From assembly GCF_036504375.1 (NCBI RefSeq), contig NZ_DASXVH010000028.1:1-58572 (forward strand): a stretch of DNA of 58,572 bases, given 5' to 3'. Each line of letters begins with the position of its first letter. Position 1 is the first letter of the stretch. This document shows, piece by piece, positions 18,108-26,275 of the stretch. The notes below the pieces were generated by a model, which made no database searches, had not been told where the DNA came from, and saw nothing but the letters and a program-made list of their open reading frames with translations. This stretch comes from Novimethylophilus sp036504375 (lineage in GTDB: Bacteria > Pseudomonadota > Gammaproteobacteria > Burkholderiales > Methylophilaceae). The translations under genes were made by a program, and so were the position numbers.

Positions 18108-18854
18108 ATGGGAATCAAGAGTCTATTGGATTATACCGGACAGCTGCTGGAAATCGAGCGTTTCCGCGACTACTGCCCCAACGGCTTGCAGGTGGAAGGG
18201 CGACCCCAGGTAAAAACGCTCATCAGCGGGGTTTCAGCCAGCCAGCAATTGCTCGAAGCCGCCGCGGAGGCCGGTGCGGACGCCATCCTGGTGCACCACG
18301 GCTGGTTCTGGAAAAACGATGCCCTGCCGGTTACCGGCATACGGCGCCGTCGGCTCAAATTCCTGCTGGAACGTGAAATCAACCTGGTCGCCTACCATTT
18401 GCCGCTGGACGCCCATCCCCGGTTAGGCAATAATGCCCAACTGGCGCAGCAGCTGGGGTTCGATATCGACGGCTGGTTCGGCGAACAGCAGACCGGCGCA
18501 TATGGCGTCCTGCAAGCACCGTCGACACTCTTGGATTTGGGTGTCCGCGTGGAACGGGCGCTGCGCCATAAACCCTTGCTCATCGGCGAACCGCAGCGCC
18601 AAATCCGGAGCATCGCCTGGTGTACCGGCGCAGCCCAGGATTACCTGCAGTTGGCGATAGAGCTCGGCGTCGATGCCTTTCTCACCGGCGAAGTATCAGA
18701 ACATACGGTGCACCTGTCGCGGGAATCCGGCGTCGCGTTTATCGCCGCCGGCCACCACGCCACCGAGCGCGGTGGTATCAAGGCGCTGGGAGAACATCTG
18801 GCTGCGCATTTCGGGCTGACGCACCGCTTCATCGATATCGACAATCCGGCCTGA
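18108..18854 (+). CDS. Nif3-like dinuclear metal-centre protein (YbgI family)
   Basis: Member of the conserved NIF3/YbgI family of hexameric proteins with a dinuclear metal site; biochemical role still poorly defined, with GTP cyclohydrolase-like proposals. Metal-binding residues appear in AILVHHGWFWKN (His pair), LVAYHLPLDAH, and FIAAGHHATERGG. The 248-residue length is normal. It starts 79 bases from the divergent DegS-like gene. Confidence 0.93.
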   Translation: MGIKSLLDYTGQLLEIERFRDYCPNGLQVEGRPQVKTLISGVSASQQLLEAAAEAGADAILVHHGWFWKNDALPVTGIRRRRLKFLLEREINLVAYHLPLDAHPRLGNNAQLAQQLGFDIDGWFGEQQTGAYGVLQAPSTLLDLGVRVERALRHKPLLIGEPQRQIRSIAWCTGAAQDYLQLAIELGVDAFLTGEVSEHTVHLSRESGVAFIAAGHHATERGGIKALGEHLAAHFGLTHRFIDIDNPA

Positions 18855-18957
18855 ACATCTCCCGGTCAAGTATCGAATTAAGTCAGGCCTTGAATAATTT
18901 TGTTAATTCATTGATAATTGCACGTTTTCCGCGATAGCATCGAAGGACATTTAGAGC

Positions 18958-19158
18958 ATGAAGCCCGAAACCCACCCGAATTACGAAGAAATCAGCGTTG
19001 TTTGCAGCTGCGGCAACAGCTTCAAGACCCACTCCACGAACTGCAAGGATCTGCATATCGAAGTGTGTTCGCTGTGCCATCCTTTCTACACCGGCAAGCA
19101 AAAGATTGTGGACACCGCCGGCCGTGTCGAGAAGTTCCGCCAGAAGTACAGCATGTAA
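18958..19158 (+). CDS. rpmE: Ribosomal protein L31 (zinc-binding type)
   Basis: 50S ribosomal protein L31. The 66 residues carry the cysteines of the zinc ribbon: SVVCSCGNSF and EVCSLCHPFYTGKQK, so this is the zinc-containing (C+) form. A strong hairpin terminator follows at 19175-19200. Confidence 0.96.
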   Translation: MKPETHPNYEEISVVCSCGNSFKTHSTNCKDLHIEVCSLCHPFYTGKQKIVDTAGRVEKFRQKYSM

Positions 19159-19174
19159 TTATTGGCAAGACCCG

Positions 19175-19200
19175 AAAAAGGCAGCTTCGGCTGCCTTTTT
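19175..19200 (+). terminator. Rho-independent terminator after rpmE
   Basis: AAAAAGGCAGC, loop TTCG, GCTGCCTTTTT: a perfect stem with a UUCG tetraloop and a T-run, 16 bases after the rpmE stop. Confidence 0.9.
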
Positions 19201-19219
19201 CATTTGCTAGAATGACGAT

Positions 19220-19294
19220 ATGAGCGATCTCAAACAGATATCCCTTGCCTATTGCGAGCGTCCCACGCCCGTGGTGGAAGCCTGGAAAGACTAA
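19220..19294 (+). CDS. Possible 24-residue small ORF upstream of the glycosyltransferase
   Basis: ATG 19220 to TAA 19292-19294 encodes MSDLKQISLAYCERPTPVVE plus four more residues (AWKD). It ends one base before the ATG of the next gene, whose ribosome binding site (GGAAAG) lies inside it. That layout would fit a coupled leader peptide, or the remnant of a longer gene. It has no clear Shine-Dalgarno of its own. I do not recognise the peptide. Confidence 0.3.
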   Translation: MSDLKQISLAYCERPTPVVEAWKD

Positions 19295-19295
19295 G

Positions 19296-20936
19296 ATGTC
19301 GGTCGAAATGGAGCATGACTGGCAAGCCATCTTCGCCACGCCGAAACCGAAAATCGGCGAGCGCGCCAAGACTAATCTGCTGTTGCTGCTTTGCCTGCTC
19401 TGGGTGTGTTTCGGCTTGGTCGGACATACCCCGTGGAAGCCGGACGAACTGCAGAGCATCAGCGTCATCAAGCATCTCCTGCAGGGCGGCAGTTGGGTAG
19501 TTCCGTCGATGGCGGGAGAACCATTTCTGGAAAAGCCGCCGCTGTATTACCTCTCGGCAGCGGTGTTTGCCAAGCTGTTTTCCCCGCTGTTCGCCCCTCA
19601 CGATGCGGCTCGTCTCGCCACCGGCATGTGGATGGCGCTCACGCTGACATTCATCGGCATGACCGGGCGCGAACTATGGGGGATGGGTTCCGGTCGCCAG
19701 GCAACGCTCATCTTCCTGGCTTCGATCGGACTGGTATTTTCCGCTCACACTTTGAATCCGGATGTCGCAGGACTGGCCGGCTATGCGATGGCCTTTTATG
19801 CGCTGGCGCTCGCGCCTCGCAAACCGCTGCGCGCAGGCCTGGTTCTGGGCACCGGCGCGGGCATCGGCTTTCTCTCCAAGGGCTTATTGCCGCTTGCAGC
19901 CATCCTGGCGACAGCGCTGCTGTTGCCGCTCCTGTTTCGTCACTGGCGACGCACTTCCCACCTGCTGGTGCTCGGCACAGCCATTATCAGCGCCTCACCG
20001 TGGATTGCTCCCTGGCTGATCGCATTGAAGCAGCAGCCCCCTGCGCTGCTCCAGTTATGGCTTGCATCGGAAACCGCCGGCAGCGTCGCTTTCGGATATT
20101 TCACCAAGACGCTCAGCTGGTATGCTTGGCCAGCGCTGCCGCTAGCGGCATGGACGCTATGGCGCATGAAGCCGGATCGCTCTTCCATCCAGTTGCCATT
20201 GTTGTTTTTTCTGGTCATTTTTCTCGTGCTGGGCATAAGCGCGAGCAGCCGCGATATTCATGCCTTGCCGCTGTTATTGCCTCTCGCCCTGCTTGCCACG
20301 CCCGCCGTCGATACGCTGCGCCGCGGCGCTGCCAGTGCGCTGGATTGGTTCGGCGTCATGCTGTTCGGTACTTTCGGTTTCCTGGTCTGGCTGGGCTGGT
20401 TCGCAATGATGACCGGCATGCCAGGCAAGCTGTCGCAGCGCATGCACAAATTATCTTTGGCATATGTGCCTGAATTCAGCCTGCTGGCCTTTCTGTTGGC
20501 GCTCGCATTGACCATGGTATGGGCCGCAGTGGTTTTCAAAGCCAACAAGCGCAGCAACCGCGCAGCGGTTACCGACTGGGCAGTAGGCATGACGATGGTA
20601 TGGGGGTTGGTAATGACACTATGGCTGCCCTGGCTGGACGCCACCAAAAGCTATCAAGGGACTTTCGAGTCACTGCGCAAGGCATTGCCGTCAAGCTACG
20701 CCTGCGTCACCGGGCGCGATCTGGGCGATTCGCAACGCGGCGCGCTGGATTATCATGCCGATATCCGCGTACAGCGTTTCGAAACGGCACAGCGCCTGGA
20801 ATGCGACCTTTACCTGATTCAGGACGAGCGCGGCCAGGATAAAATCGATCCGGGATCGGATTGGCGATTGATCTGGGAAGGTAAACGGCCCAACGATAGG
20901 CGCGAAAGCTTCAGGCTGTTTCAGCGCCGCCAGTAA
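19296..20936 (+). CDS. ArnT-like glycosyltransferase (PMT/GT83 superfamily)
   Basis: Polytopic inner-membrane glycosyltransferase related to ArnT, which transfers a sugar from an undecaprenyl carrier onto lipid A or another acceptor. A membrane helix (about residues 24-42) leads into HTPWKPDELQSISVIKHLL, with the catalytic-type Asp-Glu pair of this superfamily, and GGSWVVPSMAGEPFLEKPP, the conserved first-loop motif. Some ten further hydrophobic segments follow. The start at ATG 19296 (546 residues) has GGAAAG upstream; a TTG at 19245 is less likely. The acceptor is unknown. Confidence 0.8.
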   Translation: MSVEMEHDWQAIFATPKPKIGERAKTNLLLLLCLLWVCFGLVGHTPWKPDELQSISVIKHLLQGGSWVVPSMAGEPFLEKPPLYYLSAAVFAKLFSPLFAPHDAARLATGMWMALTLTFIGMTGRELWGMGSGRQATLIFLASIGLVFSAHTLNPDVAGLAGYAMAFYALALAPRKPLRAGLVLGTGAGIGFLSKGLLPLAAILATALLLPLLFRHWRRTSHLLVLGTAIISASPWIAPWLIALKQQPPALLQLWLASETAGSVAFGYFTKTLSWYAWPALPLAAWTLWRMKPDRSSIQLPLLFFLVIFLVLGISASSRDIHALPLLLPLALLATPAVDTLRRGAASALDWFGVMLFGTFGFLVWLGWFAMMTGMPGKLSQRMHKLSLAYVPEFSLLAFLLALALTMVWAAVVFKANKRSNRAAVTDWAVGMTMVWGLVMTLWLPWLDATKSYQGTFESLRKALPSSYACVTGRDLGDSQRGALDYHADIRVQRFETAQRLECDLYLIQDERGQDKIDPGSDWRLIWEGKRPNDRRESFRLFQRRQ

Positions 20937-20940
20937 GCCA

Positions 20941-21591
20941 TCAGCCTATTCTCAAACGACTGCTTTCCAGGCTGAGCCGGATCGCGCCTTCCAGCGTCAT
21001 CAAATCCCTGTCGTGGGTCGCGATCAGCACGCAATTGTTGGCGTCGCGCATCTGCCGGATCAAATCGGCAACCTGCTCGCGCGCGACATCATCCAGGTTG
21101 GCCGTCGGTTCATCCAGCAGCAATAATTCCGGTTTGAGCACGCGCGCCCGGGCCAGCGCGACACGCTGCTTCTCCCCGCCGGAAAGCTTTTGCGGCGGGA
21201 CATCAGCCAAATGGGAAATGCCCGCCCACTCCATTTCTTTCCGCACCAGTTCCAGGCGCTCCCGACCCGGCACCCCGCGCAATTTGAGACCGTATTCGAT
21301 ATTGGCGATCACGCTGGTATGGAACAGATAGGAATGCTGATGCAGATAGATCATGCGCGGCGCCAGCCGCGCACGTTCGACCGCGCGATCGTAACGTACG
21401 CCGTCGAATACGAACGCTCCGCTCTGTGCCTGCTCCAGACCGGCCAGAATGCGCAGCAAGGTAGTCTTGCCGGCGCCGTTTTCGCCTAGCAGCAGATAAG
21501 TTGCGCCGCGCACCAGCATCAACGCATCGATTTCCAGCAGTAGCCGCTCGCCGTGCGCTTTACGCAAGCCCTGTACTGCCATCAGCGTCAT
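20941..21591 (-). CDS. tupC: Tungstate ABC transporter ATPase TupC
   Basis: ATPase of the tungstate importer. Walker A is LLLGENGAGKTTLLRILAG, the signature LSGGEKQRVALARA and Walker B LLLLDEPTANLDD. Start ATG 21591 overlaps the tupB stop by 4 bases and gives 216 residues; the longer upstream frame lies in tupB and is not coding. The family assignment rests on the adjacent TupA/TupB; by itself the ATPase could also fit a molybdate or sulfate system. Confidence 0.9.
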   Translation of the reverse strand: MTLMAVQGLRKAHGERLLLEIDALMLVRGATYLLLGENGAGKTTLLRILAGLEQAQSGAFVFDGVRYDRAVERARLAPRMIYLHQHSYLFHTSVIANIEYGLKLRGVPGRERLELVRKEMEWAGISHLADVPPQKLSGGEKQRVALARARVLKPELLLLDEPTANLDDVAREQVADLIRQMRDANNCVLIATHDRDLMTLEGAIRLSLESSRLRIG

Positions 21592-22283
21592 CGCATGTCC
21601 CCCTTGCCCTGCAACCAGGCGAGGATGAAATTCACCGTCAATGCCAACGCCACCAGCACCGTGCCTAGCGCGATACCTTGCGCGAACTCGCCCTTGCTGG
21701 TTTCGAGCGCAATCGCGGTGGTAATGTTGCGCGTGGCACCGGCGATATTGCCGCCGACCATCATGGCGCAGCCGATTTCCGACAATACGCGACCGAAACC
21801 ATTGGCGATTGCCGCCATTACCGAAAACCGAGCTTCCATCAATATCGTCAACGCCGCGCGTAGCGGCGATGCGCCCAGTGTGCGTGCGGTTTCCGCGGTG
21901 CGGGGATCCAGCCCCTGCACCGCGGTCAGCGTCATTGCGGCAAGAATGGGGAAGGCCAGCAGCGCCTGGCCCAGAATCATCGCTTTCTGGGTGAACAGCC
22001 AGTGCCATTCGCCCAACGGGCCAACGCGCGACAGCACCAGATAAAGCAGCAGGCCGATCACCACCGTGGGTAAGGCTAGCAAAGTCTGCAGCAAGATAAT
22101 CAGCAGGCGGCGGCCGGGAAACGTGAGTGTAGCCAGCACAAAACCAAACGCCACGGCAGGTGCGACCGCCAGCAGCAACGCAAGCAAGGATACGCGCAGG
22201 GAAATCCAGATGATTCCCCACAACGCGGCATCGCCGCCCAGCAATAACTCGAATGCGTGCCGGGCGGCTTCTGCCAGAGTCAT
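21588..22283 (-). CDS. tupB: Tungstate ABC transporter permease TupB
   Basis: Membrane subunit of the tungstate importer, 231 residues with about five or six helices and the permease EAA-type loop EIGCAMMVGGNIAGATRNIT. The phrase TARTLGASPLRAALTILMEA is the cytoplasmic coupling segment. It lies 9 bases after tupA and overlaps tupC. Confidence 0.92.
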   Translation of the reverse strand: MTLAEAARHAFELLLGGDAALWGIIWISLRVSLLALLLAVAPAVAFGFVLATLTFPGRRLLIILLQTLLALPTVVIGLLLYLVLSRVGPLGEWHWLFTQKAMILGQALLAFPILAAMTLTAVQGLDPRTAETARTLGASPLRAALTILMEARFSVMAAIANGFGRVLSEIGCAMMVGGNIAGATRNITTAIALETSKGEFAQGIALGTVLVALALTVNFILAWLQGKGDMR

Positions 22284-22292
22284 TTGCGGAAA

Positions 22293-23123
22293 TTACTTAG
22301 CGGAAGGCATGAACAATTGTTCGCCACCGACCTTGAAATCGGCGATCAGCTTTTGCCCTTCCGCTGAAGTGATCCAGTTGATGAGTTCGGTCGCCCCCTT
22401 GTAATTGATATCCGGATATTTCTTCGGATTGACGGCGATGATGCCGTAGGGATTGAACATTCTGGGATCGCCCTGCATCAGGATGGGAAGCCCGATTTTA
22501 TCGCGATAGGAAATATAGGTACCGCGATCGGACAGCGTATAGGCTCGCATTTCACCTGCCATCATCAGCACCTCGCCCATGCCCTGCCCGGCGGAGACAT
22601 ACCATCTGGATTGAGCATTATTCTCTTCGGGTTTGGTACCGAGCGCCTTCCAGTAGCCTTTTTCCATCTGGTCGGTGCCGGAATCGTCCCCGCGCGAGAT
22701 GAATTTCCATTTGGTATCGGCAATCTTCTTCATCGCCGCCAGCACGTCCTTTTCGCTTTTAATTCTGGCCGGATCGTTGTTGGGGCCGATCAACACGAAA
22801 TCGTTATACATCACGTCGCGCCGGTCTATGCCATGCCCGGCGGCGACAAAGGCATCCTCGGCCGAGCGCGCATGCACCAGCACCACGTCCACGTTGCCGT
22901 CCTCGCCCAGCTTGAGTGCCTTGCCGGTGCCAACCGAGATGACGTTCACCTTGCAGCCGCACTTGGCCTCGAACCTGGGCAGCAGGTAATCCAGCAGGCC
23001 GGAATTGGAGGTGCTGGTAGTTGTTGCAAGGCGCAGAATATTCTTGTCGGTTGCCTGCGCCGGCAGCGCCATCAGCCCCGCAAGAAGAATCAAGCCTATG
23101 AATGACCGAAGTAATCGTTGCAT
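22293..23123 (-). CDS. tupA: Tungstate-binding periplasmic protein TupA
   Basis: Solute-binding protein of the tungstate ABC importer. A signal peptide (residues 1-24) is followed by LRLATTTSTSNSGLLDYLLP, whose TTTST-NSGLL pattern is the TupA oxyanion-binding signature, and by FISRGDDSGTDQMEKGYWKA. Length 276 is normal. TupA proteins bind tungstate far more tightly than molybdate. It follows the porin gene by 18 bases, so porin-tupA-tupB-tupC is a probable operon. Confidence 0.94.
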   Translation of the reverse strand: MQRLLRSFIGLILLAGLMALPAQATDKNILRLATTTSTSNSGLLDYLLPRFEAKCGCKVNVISVGTGKALKLGEDGNVDVVLVHARSAEDAFVAAGHGIDRRDVMYNDFVLIGPNNDPARIKSEKDVLAAMKKIADTKWKFISRGDDSGTDQMEKGYWKALGTKPEENNAQSRWYVSAGQGMGEVLMMAGEMRAYTLSDRGTYISYRDKIGLPILMQGDPRMFNPYGIIAVNPKKYPDINYKGATELINWITSAEGQKLIADFKVGGEQLFMPSAK

Positions 23124-23141
23124 TTTTTCGCACCTTAGCCG

Positions 23142-24638
23142 TTAAAAATCATACTGAGCCCGCAGCACGAGCGCATCTTCGTTGTCGTCGACCTTGCCGT
23201 TTATTGTGATTGGCGTATCGAACCTGGTGTGCGTGTAGTTCAACACGATTCGCGCATTGGGATTAAGTATCCATTTAGCCCCGGCAGTCCAGGCATCGGC
23301 CTCGCTGGTAAGCGCAGTGCTGGCCGTCGCGACCGGCAACAACGCCTTAAAGTCGGATGCGTCAAATTTGCTGTAGCGGATGCCCAGTTCGACCGCACCC
23401 CAACCGTCTTTATCACCGAAATTATGCTTAGGCCGGATACGGCCGAATACTCCGCTCTTGTAACTATCCGACCAGCTTTCACCGCTTACCAGCCAGTTCA
23501 AATCCGCGTACCAAACTTTGATGTCATTATCAAATATCGTTGTGTTATTGGGCGTCAGGAGGGCTGTGCCCACGCGCTTGCCTTCAAAATTAGCATCGAT
23601 GTATTCCGTCTGGAACTTGACCGGGCCATAAGCAAGAGCGGTTTCCAAGCCCCAGCGGGTACGATCCGCCCTATTGTGTCCACCCAATGCCGTTACGCTA
23701 AAGAACGTGGCGCCATTGGCTTCCGTAACTTGACTGATACTATTGCCCGCTGACGTGGAAAAACCGATATTGCCCGTGCTGGCAGAAGCGCCGACATGAA
23801 TGACAGCATTTTTAATATCTGCCAGATTGGCGAAGTTAGCGTTGATGCGGCCGCCGATGTCTTTAGAATCGTTCACATCATCGTTGTTCTGGCCGGTGCC
23901 ATTGACGACATAAGCGTTGTAGTTGAGCCAGGGGGCAGGATCACCATAAACCATGATGCCGCGATCATAGGTTGAAGTGAAAATACTGCCGTTGTTAGTT
24001 GCAATCGAGAGCTCTGTAAAATCCGTGAAATTGGTGCTGGTCGTACGTTCCAAGCCGAAGAAAGGCTTGAACTGCCCCGCGCGAATTTTCGCTCCGCTCC
24101 AATGGGTATAGTCGAGGTAGCCATAGGTCAGTGCCGTCGTTCCTTTTGCGCCCGTATTATCGTTGGCATATTCGCCCTCCACACGCACGGCGAAATCTTT
24201 CAGGAAAGAAAATGTGCCGCCAAAACGTCCCCTGCGGATGCTGAAAGTGTCATTCTTCCATTCTGTGGGATCATACGTGCGGTAATCTGCCTGTATTCGC
24301 CCATTAATTTGCAGCTTCCAGTTTCCGGTACTGTCCTCGAACGCCAGCCCATCCTTGAAAGCAGCAAATACCGGATTGCCGGTACTCTTGCCCTTCTCGG
24401 CCATTTTGCCTTCCCTGGCCTGTGCCAGTTGATCCTGCACAGCCATCAGCTCCTTGCTCAGCGCCTGCAGTTGCTGATCCTGTTCCGCGCGCTGCTGCTG
24501 CATCTGCTGCATCATTTTTTCCAGTTGTTGCATGCGCGCATTGGCATCCGTTACGGAATCATCCGCCAGAGACAGGGTTGGCAGCACCAGCGCAGCGGCT
24601 ACCGCAAAAAGCAATTGCTTCTTGATCAAGGGGATCAT
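23142..24638 (-). CDS. Outer-membrane porin of the phosphate-selective O/P type
   Basis: Predicted outer-membrane beta-barrel of the Porin_O_P (OprP/OprO) family. It has a signal peptide (about 1-25), then a coiled coil rich in Gln and Met (about 34-80, with MQQLEKMMQQMQQQRAEQDQ), then barrel strands starting NGRIQADYRTYD and ending in the C-terminal LVLRAQYDF with the terminal Phe needed for assembly. At 498 residues it is typical. Family members often pass anions; its place upstream of tupABC suggests tungstate or molybdate entry, which is inference. Confidence 0.87.
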   Translation of the reverse strand: MIPLIKKQLLFAVAAALVLPTLSLADDSVTDANARMQQLEKMMQQMQQQRAEQDQQLQALSKELMAVQDQLAQAREGKMAEKGKSTGNPVFAAFKDGLAFEDSTGNWKLQINGRIQADYRTYDPTEWKNDTFSIRRGRFGGTFSFLKDFAVRVEGEYANDNTGAKGTTALTYGYLDYTHWSGAKIRAGQFKPFFGLERTTSTNFTDFTELSIATNNGSIFTSTYDRGIMVYGDPAPWLNYNAYVVNGTGQNNDDVNDSKDIGGRINANFANLADIKNAVIHVGASASTGNIGFSTSAGNSISQVTEANGATFFSVTALGGHNRADRTRWGLETALAYGPVKFQTEYIDANFEGKRVGTALLTPNNTTIFDNDIKVWYADLNWLVSGESWSDSYKSGVFGRIRPKHNFGDKDGWGAVELGIRYSKFDASDFKALLPVATASTALTSEADAWTAGAKWILNPNARIVLNYTHTRFDTPITINGKVDDNEDALVLRAQYDF

Positions 24639-24663
24639 TTAGAGGGGCTCCGGAGGTAAGGTT

Positions 24664-24718
24664 ATCGTAATATATAGATAAGCAAAACGAAACGGAATAT
24701 TTAAATGTATATAACGAT
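24664..24718 (-). promoter_or_regulatory. Candidate ModE-type operator upstream of porin-tupABC
   Basis: TATATAACGAT at 24708-24718 equals a half-site of the E. coli ModE consensus as I recall it. An imperfect partner (AACGGAATATT, 24691-24701) lies 6 bases away, and a second inverted copy ATCGTAATATATA sits at 24664-24676. All are in the leader of the leftward porin gene, 26-80 bases from its start. A ModE-like regulator is encoded next door. Confidence 0.5.
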
Positions 24719-24780
24719 AAATGTCAAAGATCCCATACCTTGGGAAAACCATTAGTGTGAACACGCCCCAGGAAATCAGG

Positions 24781-25131
24781 CTACTCTACCGGCCGCAGCA
24801 GTATTGCCAGCGCTTCGACTTCGGCAGTGACAGCGGCATTGGCCTTCAGCTCCAGATCGCGATAGCGGCCTAGTACTTCAAGACCGAATGCCGTGACCTG
24901 CGCCCCGCCACCATGACTGCCACCGGTTGCCGTCTCCACCACCGGCTGGAGGAAACAGCGGTTCATGGTATCCACCAGGTCCCAGGCCCGGCGATAGGAC
25001 ATGCCCATCGCGCGCGCCGCCGCGGAGATGGAGCCCGCGCGCTGGATCGCCTCCAGCAGGTCCGCTTTGCCCGAGCCTATCGCCGACTCGGTACCGTGCG
25101 GGATATGAATTTTCAAAAACTTGGATGACAT
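24781..25131 (-). CDS. ModE-like winged-helix regulator, HTH domain only
   Basis: DNA-binding protein with the N-terminal domain of the molybdate regulator ModE. The helix-turn-helix reads AIQRAGSISAAARAMGMSYRRAWDLVDTMN (split by the turn at SISAAARAMG), and ETATGGSHGGGAQVTAFGLEVL is the conserved wing. It has only 116 residues, so the two molybdate-binding MOP domains of full ModE are missing. It lies between the tup genes and the Moco genes and is divergent from moaA. How it would sense Mo or W is unknown. Confidence 0.88.
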   Translation of the reverse strand: MSSKFLKIHIPHGTESAIGSGKADLLEAIQRAGSISAAARAMGMSYRRAWDLVDTMNRCFLQPVVETATGGSHGGGAQVTAFGLEVLGRYRDLELKANAAVTAEVEALAILLRPVE

Positions 25132-25145
25132 GATGACCGCCGCGC

Positions 25146-25172
25146 AATAATTGAGTAAAATACTCGGTTATT
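25146..25172. promoter_or_regulatory. 27-bp palindrome in the modE-like/moaA intergenic region
   Basis: AATAATTGAGTA, spacer AAA, TACTCGGTTATT: two 12-base arms that pair at 10 positions. It starts 15 bases upstream of the regulator start codon and lies about 45 bases upstream of the moaA promoter, so it is placed to be an autoregulatory operator. Its sequence differs from the ModE consensus, so a different binding specificity or a different protein is possible. Confidence 0.55.
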
Positions 25173-25191
25173 AACCTTGGTTCCGTCGGCG

Positions 25192-25220
25192 TTGTTTTAC
25201 GCTGGCGAAACGCATAAAAT
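25192..25220 (+). promoter_or_regulatory. moaA: Sigma-70 promoter of moaA
   Basis: -35 TTGTTT (25192-25197), 17-base spacer, -10 TAAAAT (25215-25220). Transcription would start near 25227 and leave a leader of only about 53 nt before the GTG start, too short for a Moco riboswitch. Confidence 0.6.
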
Positions 25221-25279
25221 CGCTATGCTGTCTAACGCATTACATTATTTCGGCCTTATTTTATCACCACACCGCTAAC

Positions 25280-26275
25280 GTGCCCTCATCCACCACCCTC
25301 ATTGATCGCTTCGGCAGGAAAGTCGACTACATCCGGCTCTCCATCACGGATCGTTGCGATTTTCGCTGTACCTATTGCATGGGCGAAGACATGGAGTTCC
25401 TGCCGCGCGACGAAATCCTCACGCTGGAGGAATGCGCTCGCTTGGTGTGTGCGTTCGTCGATTTGGGCGTCGGCAAGGTACGCATTACCGGCGGCGAACC
25501 TCTAGTCCGCAAGGATGCGCTCAAGCTGTTCCAGGACATCGGCCGCCTGCCGGGTTTGCGCGAACTGACCCTGACCACTAACGGTTCGCAACTGGAGCAC
25601 TATGCGGACGACTTGCGCGCGGCCGGCGTGCGGCGCATCAACATAAGTCTCGACAGCCTTAAGCCCGAGGTTTTCCGCCGCATCACGCGCGTCGGCGATC
25701 TATCCAAAGTATTGGCCGGCATCCGGGCAGCGCAAAAGGCCGGTTTCGAGAACATCAAGCTCAACGCCGTGCTTATGCATGGCATCAACGATCATGAACT
25801 GTTCGACCTGGTGGATTTTGCAATCACCCAGCCACTAGACATTTCCTTCATCGAGGAAATGCCGCTGGGCGAAGTCGACCACGCGCGCCGGCAAACCTGG
25901 TGCAGCAACGACGAGACGCTGAAACGCCTGCAGCAGCAATACACCATGCTGGCGAGTGCCGAAAGCACGGGCGGACCGGCCAAATATTGGCGCATCGCGG
26001 ACACACACACCAAGGTCGGCTTCATCTCGCCGCACAGCCACAACTTCTGCGAAGACTGCAATCGCGTGCGCATTACCTGCAAGGGTGAGCTGTTCCTGTG
26101 CCTGGGCCAGGAGGATAAGGTCGATTTGATGCCATTGCTGCGCGGCACCACAGATGACGCCCCGCTGCGCCAGGCCATCGTCGACTCGATGCAGATCAAG
26201 CCCAAGGGCCACGATTTCGATATCCGGCGCGCGCAGCCGTCGGTGGTGCGGTTCATGTCAATGACGGGCGGATAA
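25280..26275 (+). CDS. moaA: GTP 3',8-cyclase MoaA
   Basis: Radical SAM enzyme for the first step of molybdenum cofactor synthesis. The N-terminal cluster site is DRCDFRCTYCM (Cys26, Cys30, Cys33); the C-terminal cluster cysteines are in NFCEDCNRVRITCKGELFLC. The protein ends VRFMSMTGG, matching the C-terminal double-Gly tail that is needed for activity. The start is GTG 25280, giving 331 residues. The stop overlaps the fdhD start; MoaC, MoaD and MoaE are not in the window. Confidence 0.97.
   Translation: MPSSTTLIDRFGRKVDYIRLSITDRCDFRCTYCMGEDMEFLPRDEILTLEECARLVCAFVDLGVGKVRITGGEPLVRKDALKLFQDIGRLPGLRELTLTTNGSQLEHYADDLRAAGVRRINISLDSLKPEVFRRITRVGDLSKVLAGIRAAQKAGFENIKLNAVLMHGINDHELFDLVDFAITQPLDISFIEEMPLGEVDHARRQTWCSNDETLKRLQQQYTMLASAESTGGPAKYWRIADTHTKVGFISPHSHNFCEDCNRVRITCKGELFLCLGQEDKVDLMPLLRGTTDDAPLRQAIVDSMQIKPKGHDFDIRRAQPSVVRFMSMTGG

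Noticed and set aside
25221..25279. Molybdenum cofactor riboswitch upstream of moaA
   Set aside because: The predicted leader is about 53 nt, too short for that RNA, and no matching stem pattern is seen.
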